Below, one piece after another: positions 45,965-53,857 of a stretch of 64,000 nucleotides of DNA. This DNA comes from Haliscomenobacter sp040401995 (GTDB lineage Bacteria > Bacteroidota > Bacteroidia > Chitinophagales > Saprospiraceae), in the NCBI GenBank assembly GCA_040401995.1, contig JBBANM010000010.1, forward strand, positions 43,410 through 107,409, read 5' to 3'. A program made the position numbers and the translations under genes. The first letter of the stretch is position 1, and every line of letters starts with the position of its first letter. The notes under the pieces were generated by a model. The model saw only the letters and a list, made by a program, of their open reading frames with translations. It was not told the DNA's origin and did no database searches.

Positions 45965-46055
45965 GCACGCTGCCAAGTTTCGAGTATACAATATGTTGTA
46001 TTTTATTGTTTTTAAAATAGTTATATCAATTCCTATGCTCGAAACTTGACCGTGC
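45965..46055. repeat. Inverted repeat in a 560-bp gene-free stretch
   Basis: The A/T-rich space 45879-46438 has no gene I can support. It holds two inverted arms about 20 bp long: CAAGTTTCGAG at 45974-45984 matches CTCGAAACTTG at 46038-46048 perfectly. Weaker pairing extends to GCACG... at 45965 and ...CGTGC at 46055. The loop of about 53 bp is very A/T-rich. Confidence 0.7.
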
Positions 46056-46365
46056 GAAGTATATCCCACCGGGGTTGAAATTGAACGGGTGGGAGCTTTT
46101 TCTTCGTCTATGAAAATTAGCGTGTAAATAAATAGCCCTAATTGTATATGCTTGTACATAAACAAATTAAACCAGAGAACTTAAGAAATCAACTTAAGTA
46201 CGTAAAGGATGTGTTACTATATGGAAAGATGAATAACCTAATAAATTTTTCAAATAAAAGGTAGTGATACCACAAATCTAAACGACTTTTTCAAATATTA
46301 CAACCCAATGAAAAAAATTAACATAACAACATAACTTATTTTCTTGCTCGTTTTTTTTTAATAAC

Positions 46366-46422
46366 TTGAAAATCAGAAAAATAATCAATTCAAATTTCAT
46401 TGATTATTTTTCTGATTTTCAA
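46366..46422 (-). terminator. Perfect 24-bp hairpin, terminator of the DUF4249/TonB operon
   Basis: Positions 46366-46389 pair base for base with 46399-46422 around a 9-nt loop. It lies 16 bp after the DUF4249 stop. Both arms are A/T-rich, with T-runs on either strand, so it may act in both directions. Confidence 0.7.
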
Positions 46423-46438
46423 ATTAACAACACCCCTC

Positions 46439-47359
46439 CTACCGATTCGGCGGCTTAGGAATCGCCTTCTTTGGATCAATCACCGTCTCCAACTTCGAAA
46501 CCGCTGATACCCCAAAAAAGCCCAGCGCCTTTTTAGTGCTTTTAGTATCCCGGTTCTGAATATTGGTAGGAATATTGCTTGGCGCAGTAGCAAAAAGCCC
46601 GCCATTGGTGGATTCGACCCGCACCAGCTGCAAGAAGTAAAATGCCTCTACTGGAATGGAATAGAGCTCTACCCTGACCCGGTCGTTGGCCCCATACAAT
46701 TCAGGACTAATCGATGCCCGTAATGGGAGAATGAACAACAAGCCATCTGCGCCGCCATTTGCACTAAATCCAGCATCATAAGCTACCGTAATCTGCTCAG
46801 GTTTATTAAACAAGGTATCGTTGCGGTAGGCTCGGATCCAGTAACAATCGCCATCGCCAGTAAAGTCGCGGCCATAAAAATCAACTTGGTAGCCTTCTTG
46901 TCTTTTGGTACCGGAAGGCTTAAATGGCAATTTTTCCTTGTAATAATTGATGGAATCAACCGGAGGTACCCGATTCACTTTGCTGATCGAGATGTACTCC
47001 TGACCATCGTATTTCACATACAAAAGGTATTGTTTGCCAATTGTCAGGATTTTATCGCCTGCTTTGGCGGGTTGCCATACGTATTCGCCATTGTTTTTGA
47101 GGTCTTTAAACTCGTAGGGAATACTGTCTTGCGATACCACAAAAACCGAAGCGCCTTTGGCTGGAATCGTAGCGCCTTTTTCAAAATAAGGCTGCGTCAA
47201 AGTCAGTTTGATGGTCTGTGGTTTGGATTCATCGGTAACCCAAGCATCAATCACCAATTGGCTTTCAACCGATTGAGTGCTGATCTCGATGACGTCGGTA
47301 CAGGCCGTGACGGTTAGCAGTCCCAATACCAGATAGAAATAAATATATTTTGCTTTCAT
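46439..47359 (-). CDS. DUF4249-family lipoprotein, partner of the TonB receptor
   Basis: The 306-residue protein has a lipoprotein signal ending VTAC (Cys20). The DUF4249 pattern follows: LVIDAWVTDESKPQTIKLTL near the start, then an Ig-like beta-rich region and GDCYWIRAYRND in the middle. It is 21 bp downstream of the TonB-dependent receptor gene and cotranscribed with it, an arrangement common in Bacteroidota. Such proteins are thought to sit on the outer membrane and help the receptor take up a ligand. The ligand is unknown. Confidence 0.85.
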   Translation of the reverse strand: MKAKYIYFYLVLGLLTVTACTDVIEISTQSVESQLVIDAWVTDESKPQTIKLTLTQPYFEKGATIPAKGASVFVVSQDSIPYEFKDLKNNGEYVWQPAKAGDKILTIGKQYLLYVKYDGQEYISISKVNRVPPVDSINYYKEKLPFKPSGTKRQEGYQVDFYGRDFTGDGDCYWIRAYRNDTLFNKPEQITVAYDAGFSANGGADGLLFILPLRASISPELYGANDRVRVELYSIPVEAFYFLQLVRVESTNGGLFATAPSNIPTNIQNRDTKSTKKALGFFGVSAVSKLETVIDPKKAIPKPPNR

Positions 47360-47380
47360 GATTGCTTCAATTGGTCTGAA

Positions 47381-49738
47381 TTAAAATTTAAAGTTGTACG
47401 TCACTGCGGGGATGATCGACCCAAATACCGCGTACCGAACGGCCTCGGTTTGGGTGGGATCTTTCTCATTTTGCTGCACATACACGGAAAAAGCATTCCG
47501 ACGGTTGTAGGTATTGTACACCGAGAACACCCACTCCCCTTCTCCTTTGCCAAATATTTTCTTTTTCTGGCGCAAAGTAGCCGCTAAATCTATCCGGTGG
47601 TAATTGGGGATGCGGTAAGAGTTGCGGATGTCGCCAGCGTTGTTAGGCAGCGCAAACCCCTGCCATACAAACTTGCTATTCGGATAAGTGGCTGGCGTAC
47701 CGGTGCCATAAGTAAAGTTCATCGAAAAACTCAAGCGTTTGGATACGTCGTAGATGGCCACCAAGTTGATGACATGGGTTTTGTCAAAACGGCTTGGGAA
47801 CCATTTTTCGTTGTTCAACCCGCTAATGAGTCGCTCGGTGCGCGATAAGGTATAACTGAGCCAACCATTTAATTTGCCCTTGTTCTTTTTGATGTAAAAC
47901 TCGGCACCATAAGCCCTTCCCCGACCGTACAACAAATCGCCTTCCACCAAGGTATTGAGCAACAAATCAGAATTGGGGATGTAATCAATCTGGTTTTGCA
48001 GTTTTTTGTAGTACACTTCCACCGAGGTCTCGTAGGTATTGTCTTTCAAGTTCTGGAAATAGCCCAATGAAAACTGATCAGACAATTGAGGCTTGATGTT
48101 ATTGGTAGTTGGCGTCCACACATCCAAAGGTGATGCGGCTGCAGTGTTCGACAACAAGTGCAAGTACTGTACCATACGGTTGTAGCTCACTTTCATGGAA
48201 CTGTTTTTTCCCAAACCGATGTTTGCTGAAAAACGAGGTTCCCAGTTGCCATAATTGGCAATGTCGTCGCCTTTTTTATAGGTAGTGGTGGTCAATGGAT
48301 CGCGGCGTGCTCCTGTTTGCGCACCAAACGTATAGCCTTTTCCTGGACCTAGGTAGTTGTACATAGAGTAGCGTAACCCATATTGCAAGGTCACCGTAGG
48401 ACTCAATTTTTGCTCGTTACTGATGTACAGCGCGTTTTCCAGGGCATATTTGGCATCGGTGCCAATGATGCGGGTTTCTCCGCCCGAAATGGCCGTTGCC
48501 CTACCAGGTTGGAAGGTGTAATAAATCATTTGTCCGCCAAAAGAAAGCTTATTGCGGGTATTGAGGTAATACGTAAAATCGGGTTTTACGCTGTAGTTTT
48601 TGATGTTCGAATTCCAGCGAAAAGCATCTTGTGGGTTGGGTTTTAACAAATCCGATTGTAAGCGGTAATCGTAGTTGCTAAAGAAAACGGTGGAGTTCAA
48701 AAACAGCTTGTCATTAAAAACGTGGTTCCAGCGGGCCGAAGCGGTGGTATTTCCCCAGTCGAAACCAAACTGCGCGCCAAATACATCCCGTCCAAAATAG
48801 CTGGACAAAAAGACGGTGTTTTTATCGTCGATGCGGTAATTGGCCTTGGCGGTAAGGTCGTAAAAATAAAAACGGCTGTTTTTCAAATCGCCTTTCAGGA
48901 AGGGCTTGGCCAATACATCGATGTAAGAACGCCGCGCCGCTACGATGATCGAACCTTTGTCTTTGACGATCGGTGCTTCAATGGAGAGGCGACTAAAAAT
49001 GGTACCAACCCCGCCGGCTACTGAAAACTTTTTGGAGTTCCCCTCCTTCATGCGTACATCCAGGATGGAAGACAAACGCCCGCCATACTCGGCAGGAATT
49101 CCGCCCTTGATCAATTTGACGTCTTTAACCGCATCTGGATTGAAAACGGAAAAAAAGCCAAACAAGTGGGAAGAGTTGAACACTGGCGCTTCATCAAGCA
49201 GTACCAGGTTCTGATCGATATTACCCCCGCGAACGTTGAAACCGGTGGCGCCTTCGCCCACCGTTGTTACGCCGGGCAACAACTGAATGCTGCGGATTAC
49301 ATCCACCTCGCCCAAAAGCGCCGGCATTTTCCGGATGGTGCGCATCTCCACTTTGTTGACCGACATCTCGATGCCACGAACGTTTTCGTCCTTGCGGACC
49401 GACGTCACTTCAACAGTTTCCAATTCCAGCGCCTCCTCCTTCATCTCGATGTCGAGTTTTTGGTTGGCATTGGTCAAGGTAATGGAGCGCAAAGTTTTCT
49501 GATAACTCACGTAGGAAAACTCTAATTCATAAGTTCCACGTGGGAGAGTAAGGGCATAAAAGCCATAGTCGTTGGTAGTAACGCCTTCATTGAGTGCGGA
49601 GATAAAAACGGTGGCGCCAATGAGCGCTTCGCCATTTTTGGAGTCCTTCACATAACCGCTGATGGTAAGTTTGTCTTGTGCTTGCAAGGTTTGCAGACCC
49701 AACAACAAAACCATTAGCCCGAGTAATTGCTTTAACAT
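47381..49738 (-). CDS. TonB-dependent outer membrane receptor
   Basis: The 785-residue protein has a signal peptide (MLKQLLGLMVLLLGLQTLQA) and a carboxypeptidase-regulatory-like domain (about 25-110; GYVKDSKNGEALIGATVFIS). A plug (about 125-235; FNVRGGNIDQNLVLLDEAPV, IPAEYGGRLSSILDVRMKEG) and a 22-strand barrel follow. It imports a large substrate across the outer membrane using TonB energy. It is shorter than typical SusC proteins (about 1000 residues) and pairs with DUF4249, not SusD, so a nutrient class cannot be given. Confidence 0.93.
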   Translation of the reverse strand: MLKQLLGLMVLLLGLQTLQAQDKLTISGYVKDSKNGEALIGATVFISALNEGVTTNDYGFYALTLPRGTYELEFSYVSYQKTLRSITLTNANQKLDIEMKEEALELETVEVTSVRKDENVRGIEMSVNKVEMRTIRKMPALLGEVDVIRSIQLLPGVTTVGEGATGFNVRGGNIDQNLVLLDEAPVFNSSHLFGFFSVFNPDAVKDVKLIKGGIPAEYGGRLSSILDVRMKEGNSKKFSVAGGVGTIFSRLSIEAPIVKDKGSIIVAARRSYIDVLAKPFLKGDLKNSRFYFYDLTAKANYRIDDKNTVFLSSYFGRDVFGAQFGFDWGNTTASARWNHVFNDKLFLNSTVFFSNYDYRLQSDLLKPNPQDAFRWNSNIKNYSVKPDFTYYLNTRNKLSFGGQMIYYTFQPGRATAISGGETRIIGTDAKYALENALYISNEQKLSPTVTLQYGLRYSMYNYLGPGKGYTFGAQTGARRDPLTTTTYKKGDDIANYGNWEPRFSANIGLGKNSSMKVSYNRMVQYLHLLSNTAAASPLDVWTPTTNNIKPQLSDQFSLGYFQNLKDNTYETSVEVYYKKLQNQIDYIPNSDLLLNTLVEGDLLYGRGRAYGAEFYIKKNKGKLNGWLSYTLSRTERLISGLNNEKWFPSRFDKTHVINLVAIYDVSKRLSFSMNFTYGTGTPATYPNSKFVWQGFALPNNAGDIRNSYRIPNYHRIDLAATLRQKKKIFGKGEGEWVFSVYNTYNRRNAFSVYVQQNEKDPTQTEAVRYAVFGSIIPAVTYNFKF

Positions 49739-49970
49739 GGATAAAGTAGTGTTTTAGTGAATATTTGTCGGATTTAAAAGTTTGTTCAGGTTTTTGGATT
49801 ATCAATCTCTGCTAGGAAACGTCAAAAATGACTTACTGTTTAACGCTCATGTCAGAAGATAGATCTAAACAGGCCAATTTTTAGACACACTTAAAAATTA
49901 AGCCGATGAAAAAATAGTAGAAAGCTGCCTTATCTTGGACTGGTTTTTCGGACATAGGGTTGCTTGATAG

Positions 49971-50900
49971 ATGTCATTTTCCAACTTTACCCCTATTGAA
50001 TTGTTTACCCTCAAAACAATTTTAATGCCCGATAAGATTCGTATCGCTCATTTGGAGGCTCCTTTTTTATACCGCACCATGACGGAGATTGAAGCCAATC
50101 GGCTACAGCAAACCGATGCTGATTTGCCCCACCGCCATGATTACTACACTGTCATTGCGGTTGAAAATGCCGAAGGTAGCCACCAAATCGATTTCCAAAC
50201 GTATCCGCTTTCCCCATTCACCGTTTTTTTCATTTCTCCAGAACAAATTCACCAACTTCAGGTAATCGGAGACCAACCGCAAGGACAGGTACTGCTCTTT
50301 ACCGTTGATTTTTTGCAAAACTATGCCGTTAGTTTGGAGCACTTGACCGAAATGGAGCTTTTTTTCAACTGCGATGAATCTAAGCCCTTGCAACTATCCG
50401 AACTGGAGTGGCCACGGGTTCAATTTTTTTTGCAGCAAATTGCCCAAGAATATCAATCTCCTCAAAATAATACCTTGGATGCCCTTGGCGCTTGGCTCAA
50501 GCTTTTTTTATTGGAATGCAAACGCCTGAAGTCGGCGCATCATTTAAAAAACGCGACGCGGACTACCCGTCAGGCGGAGATTGTGCGTACTTTCAAAAAT
50601 GAAGTGGAAACGCATTTCCGCGTATGGCGACAGGTTACGGATTTTGCCCGCTCACAAAACCTGACCAGCAACTACCTCAACGAAATCATTAAGTCGGAAA
50701 CGGGCACTTCGGCCAAGGATTTCATCCAAAATCGTTTGCTGTTGGAGGCGAAAAGATTGGCCCGCTATTCTGATTTGTCGGTGAAAGAGGTGGCTTACGA
50801 GCTGGGCTACGAAGATGTAGCGCATTTCAGCAAGTTTTTCAAAAAAAATCAAGGGCTGGCTTTTTCGGATTTCCGTAGAGGCGCGATTCATCGCGACTAA
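49971..50900 (+). CDS. AraC-family transcriptional regulator
   Basis: The 309-residue product has a cupin-like sensor domain (about 50-160; DLPHRHDYYTVIAVENAEGS, FFISPEQIHQLQ) and a C-terminal AraC DNA-binding domain (about 210-305). The latter has two helix-turn-helix units, VTDFARSQNLTSNYLNEIIK and VKEVAYELGYEDVAHFSKFF. ATG 50025 (MPDKIRIAHLEAP) is an alternative start that gives a more usual N-terminus. The last eight codons (RRGAIHRD) come from the palindromic repeat at 50875-50958. A broken copy of its C-terminal part lies at 51925-52075. It may have been next to the dioxygenase cluster at 57.3 kb before later insertions; this is inference. Confidence 0.88.
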   Translation: MSFSNFTPIELFTLKTILMPDKIRIAHLEAPFLYRTMTEIEANRLQQTDADLPHRHDYYTVIAVENAEGSHQIDFQTYPLSPFTVFFISPEQIHQLQVIGDQPQGQVLLFTVDFLQNYAVSLEHLTEMELFFNCDESKPLQLSELEWPRVQFFLQQIAQEYQSPQNNTLDALGAWLKLFLLECKRLKSAHHLKNATRTTRQAEIVRTFKNEVETHFRVWRQVTDFARSQNLTSNYLNEIIKSETGTSAKDFIQNRLLLEAKRLARYSDLSVKEVAYELGYEDVAHFSKFFKKNQGLAFSDFRRGAIHRD

Positions 50901-50958
50901 ATTGTAGAGACGCGATTCATCGCGTCCGAGGGTTAGTCGCGATGAATCGCGCCTCTAC
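50875..50958. repeat. Palindromic element overlapping the araC 3' end
   Basis: Positions 50875-50900 and 50933-50958 are a perfect 26-bp inverted repeat with cores GCGATTCATCGCGAC and GTCGCGATGAATCGC. A third half-copy (GACGCGATTCATCGCGTC) lies between the arms. The left arm provides the last AraC codons and stop. Related copies are at 52050-52103 and 57218-57240. Confidence 0.9.
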
Positions 50959-51037
50959 AAATTGATAAAATTTAACGCCTTACCATTACAAGGGATATGG
51001 GTACAAATTTAGATCGTTTGATGGCGAGTAACCTAGT

Positions 51038-51844
51038 CTAATCCTCTTCTCTCAAGGCTCTGACCTGTTCCACCGTTAACCCCGTATCTTCAGCAATGGC
51101 TTCATCTGAGAGGTTCCGTTTCAGCAATTTTCTAGCAATGTCAAATCTTTCTTCTTCTCTTTCCAATTTGATGACTTTGCGTTTTGAAGCTTCGATTTTA
51201 GCCTCTTCCCATTCTTCGGGACTGATGTTTTCAAAACTCACAATTTCAGCAGCTCTTTTTACGCCGGCATTTTGTGTATTCACATTGGGGTTTTCGGGAT
51301 GGTGAATGCTTTCATAAATCAGGTCTAGCCAATCCCGGTAATTGTTGGGCGTATCTTTTCCTTTGTAATTTGGGTTAAGGTAAATCAATTCATGGTTGAA
51401 AATTTTGCGTTCAATGCCGGTTAGGTTTTTAGGATTTAAGGAAGAGATCAAGACTTCGTCTCTGTAAATCTCTCTTGTTTTTTCATTGATTTTGTAAGGT
51501 GCCGTCATAACAACAATGGTATATACCGTTTTATCAACAGTATAATCTTCGCTGCTGCGTTGTTGCTCGGTGATGGCTTGCAGATGATAATGTAGGAATC
51601 GGTCAAAATTGTGGTCGTATTCTACTTTTTGAATTTCGATGACGATTCTCTTTTTGCTGTCTTCCGCAAAAATGTCGTATTTAAAATTGATGTTGCCCAG
51701 TTTGGGTTGAAAGGCTTTTTCTGTTTCTATTTTATCCGGCTCAATCTCAATGCCAATGATGTCTTTGACAAAAGCTTTGAACACGATTTCATCGGTAAAA
51801 GCTTTTTTGAAAAACACTTCATTGTCTAATCTGGCGATGGTCAT
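51038..51844 (-). CDS. PD-(D/E)XK nuclease-family transposase-like protein (Rpn-related)
   Basis: The 268-residue protein matches the PDDEXK_2 family. It starts with MTIARLDNEVFFKKAFTDEI and FKAFVKDIIGIEIE. The catalytic region is FKYDIFAEDSKKRIVIEIQK, with Asp, Glu and the Gln-Lys pair visible, followed by FDRFLHYHLQAITEQQ. The C-terminus is a charged helix and a small helix-turn-helix-like tail (RNLSDEAIAEDTGLTVEQVR). These are domesticated nucleases, not classical transposases. It lies on the opposite strand between the whole araC gene and a broken araC tail, so it may have been inserted there. Confidence 0.87.
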   Translation of the reverse strand: MTIARLDNEVFFKKAFTDEIVFKAFVKDIIGIEIEPDKIETEKAFQPKLGNINFKYDIFAEDSKKRIVIEIQKVEYDHNFDRFLHYHLQAITEQQRSSEDYTVDKTVYTIVVMTAPYKINEKTREIYRDEVLISSLNPKNLTGIERKIFNHELIYLNPNYKGKDTPNNYRDWLDLIYESIHHPENPNVNTQNAGVKRAAEIVSFENISPEEWEEAKIEASKRKVIKLEREEERFDIARKLLKRNLSDEAIAEDTGLTVEQVRALREED

Positions 51845-51924
51845 ACAGCTGATTTTTATACAAAATTAAGCAAAATTTGGATGGGATTGAAATCATTGTC
51901 ACCCCCCATCACTGTATTGGTAGC

Positions 51925-52075
51925 TATACGATTACATCGCTATTCTGATTTGTCGGTCAAAGAGGTTGCTTATGAGCTAGGCTACGAGGATTTGGCGCAT
52001 TTCAGCAAGTTTTTCAAAAAAAATCAGGGGATGGCTTTTTCGGATTTTCGTAGAGGCGCGATTCATCGCGACTGA
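51925..52075 (+). pseudogene. Broken duplicate of the AraC C-terminal domain
   Basis: It reads HRYSDLSVKEVAYELGYEDL and continues to FSDFRRGAIHRD, matching the last 46 residues of the AraC protein at 49971-50900 with few changes. The first helix-turn-helix and the sensor domain are missing. Many third-base differences show the duplication is not recent. The palindromic repeat at the 3' end was copied along with it. Confidence 0.85.
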
Positions 52076-52103
52076 GAATGGACGCGATGAATCGCGTCTC
52101 TAC
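52050..52103. repeat. Second copy of the araC-tail palindrome
   Basis: GTAGAGGCGCGATTCATCGCG (21 bases, 52050-52070) is the inverted match, with one mismatch, of 52083-52103. It is followed by about 70 bp (to 52170) that resemble 57236-57308, just before the first dioxygenase gene. Confidence 0.85.
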
Positions 52104-52236
52104 CAATTGATAAAATTTAACCCTTTTCCCTCTTAATTTGACCTTGTTGCCTGCGGCTTTTATCGTTCTTCAAGTTTGTTGTCTGTCAAGCAGTGCGCTA
52201 AGTATTTGCCTTAAGAGCTTGTTCTGGATTCTGATT

Positions 52237-52395
52237 CGATGGCGAAAATGAGCTAAAATTCGCACCAATGAGGCGCAAAAAGCCTGGTACATCCCGACAG
52301 AGTAGGGAGAGTGTATCCCGACTTTGTCGGGACAGGTCAGCGCTACATGAGCATTTTTGTAACGAAAATGGGGTGAATTTTGGCCATTTGTAGCT
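52237..52395. repeat. MITE-like element with imperfect terminal inverted repeats
   Basis: Within the gene-free stretch 52104-52596, a block starts with GGCGAAAATGAGCTAAAATT (52241-52260), contains a perfect TCCCGAC-TTT-GTCGGGA hairpin (52316-52332) and ends in an imperfect reverse complement of its start (about 52364-52393). The first 36 bp recur at 63965-64000. No reading frame in it looks real. Confidence 0.6.
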
Positions 52396-52596
52396 CGAAG
52401 CAGAAACCTGTATAAGATCTAAATGTCATTTAGTTTATCAGGAAATTTTTTTGATAAGTCAATTTTGTATCGAGTACTTTTCGAATTCACGTCAGCGGTC
52501 GATATCCTATCTAATTCTTTAGTTGCTAATAAATTGTTCAACTCGTTCTTACAAAACAAACGTATGATCAGAAGAATAACGATTATCCAACTTCAA

Positions 52597-53853
52597 CTAT
52601 TGAGAATTCGCCATCTTGGTTATTTGTTTCATTACCAAAGGTCCTGCTGCTTTGTCGATCGACATTCCAGTCAAGTACGCTGCATGTGGCAGTGAATCTG
52701 CTGGATTAAAAAAAGATGGTTTTAAAATGTATCCTAAGGCATCCATTCCTAATCCAATCACAAATTTGGGGCCCTTCAATTTCATCAATGCCTTTGATTG
52801 GATGGAATATGCCGGAACGGTTTCTCCAGGATGTGTCACAAACTCAGCATCGCCTAATGAGAACCACGCAATTTCAGTTTGCACACTATCCGTAATTGTT
52901 CGTTTTATAACTCCCAACGCTGAAAGCTGTTGGAAACCAGGATTGGAAACGGGTAATTGAAATAAGGTGGACTTGAAACGAACTTTAGTGTCCTCAATTT
53001 TATGGTTCGATTTTTTTAAGCCATCAATCACTGCCTTTGCTAATTCATCCCCACGTTGATAAGCACGATCAAAACTTTTCTCTTCGTGTTCTGGCTGTAC
53101 CCACCCCCCGATTGCTCCTTGAAGAAATAAATTTTCTCCCCCGATGGAATTATTCAAGTGCTTATATAAACCAGCTACATAATCGGAAGATACCAATGAC
53201 GATGCACCGTCCACAATAGTAGGATGACATGCAAAATTGGTTAGTGTTGCTATTGAAATACCGTCTTCATCTTTGAATTGAAGGATAGAAACGGAACGAT
53301 CCAGTTCTTCAGATTCAGAAATATTGTATACCCAATCTTTACCAAAGGTTGTTTCAGCCGTGTAAACCGAGGCCTCTTTTTTGTTCTTCCAAGCTGCTGC
53401 GATTACATCAACAGATGTTTTCACAAGCGCTTTCATATAGCCCGAATCAACGCCTGAGGAAGTTTGATCAGCACCCCAAATACCAACTACATCTGGCCCG
53501 GAATGGGTGTGACTGGATGCCATTACAATATGACTCGGATCAAATTCTGATGCGGGAATTTGTAATGCAACAGCTTTTCGGATAGCAACCAATGTGGGAT
53601 GAAGCATGCCGATACAGTCGAATGTGAGTATGGCAAAATGATTATCACCACTGGAGACAACGATCGACTTTACAAATATCGAATCGTGTATGCCCGTAAA
53701 ATGTCGATCCCTTTTATCACCTGCGATGAAAGATCCAACATTTGGGTTTATGATCGCTGATGATGCTCCAACCAGCAGTTTGCTCTTTTTCTGATTCTGA
53801 TTTGAACACCCAAGCAAAGCAAGGGCTAAGAGAATAAGAATGAACTTTTTCAT
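52597..53853 (-). CDS. Ceramidase-like (neutral/alkaline) lipoprotein
   Basis: The 418-residue protein begins with a lipoprotein signal ending LLGC (Cys16). The neutral/alkaline ceramidase N-terminal core is visible: KLLVGASSAIINP, FAILTFDCIGM, and the zinc/substrate site MASSHTHSGPDVVG, then NFACHPTIVDG. Many such proteins in Bacteroidota are of unknown substrate, so amide hydrolysis of sphingolipids is only one option. It is 4 bp downstream of the large HEAT/cytochrome gene and cotranscribed with it. Base composition and third positions differ from the neighbouring dioxygenase genes. Confidence 0.85.
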   Translation of the reverse strand: MKKFILILLALALLGCSNQNQKKSKLLVGASSAIINPNVGSFIAGDKRDRHFTGIHDSIFVKSIVVSSGDNHFAILTFDCIGMLHPTLVAIRKAVALQIPASEFDPSHIVMASSHTHSGPDVVGIWGADQTSSGVDSGYMKALVKTSVDVIAAAWKNKKEASVYTAETTFGKDWVYNISESEELDRSVSILQFKDEDGISIATLTNFACHPTIVDGASSLVSSDYVAGLYKHLNNSIGGENLFLQGAIGGWVQPEHEEKSFDRAYQRGDELAKAVIDGLKKSNHKIEDTKVRFKSTLFQLPVSNPGFQQLSALGVIKRTITDSVQTEIAWFSLGDAEFVTHPGETVPAYSIQSKALMKLKGPKFVIGLGMDALGYILKPSFFNPADSLPHAAYLTGMSIDKAAGPLVMKQITKMANSQ

Positions 53854-53857
53854 AGTG

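Noticed and set aside
51038..51844. PD-(D/E)XK gene as a complete insertion sequence
   Set aside because: I see no terminal inverted repeats or target duplication next to it; the flanking likeness is the araC tail duplication.
52423..52695. 90-residue plus-strand frame
   Set aside because: It overlaps the 3' end of the ceramidase-like gene on the other strand and has no recognisable features.
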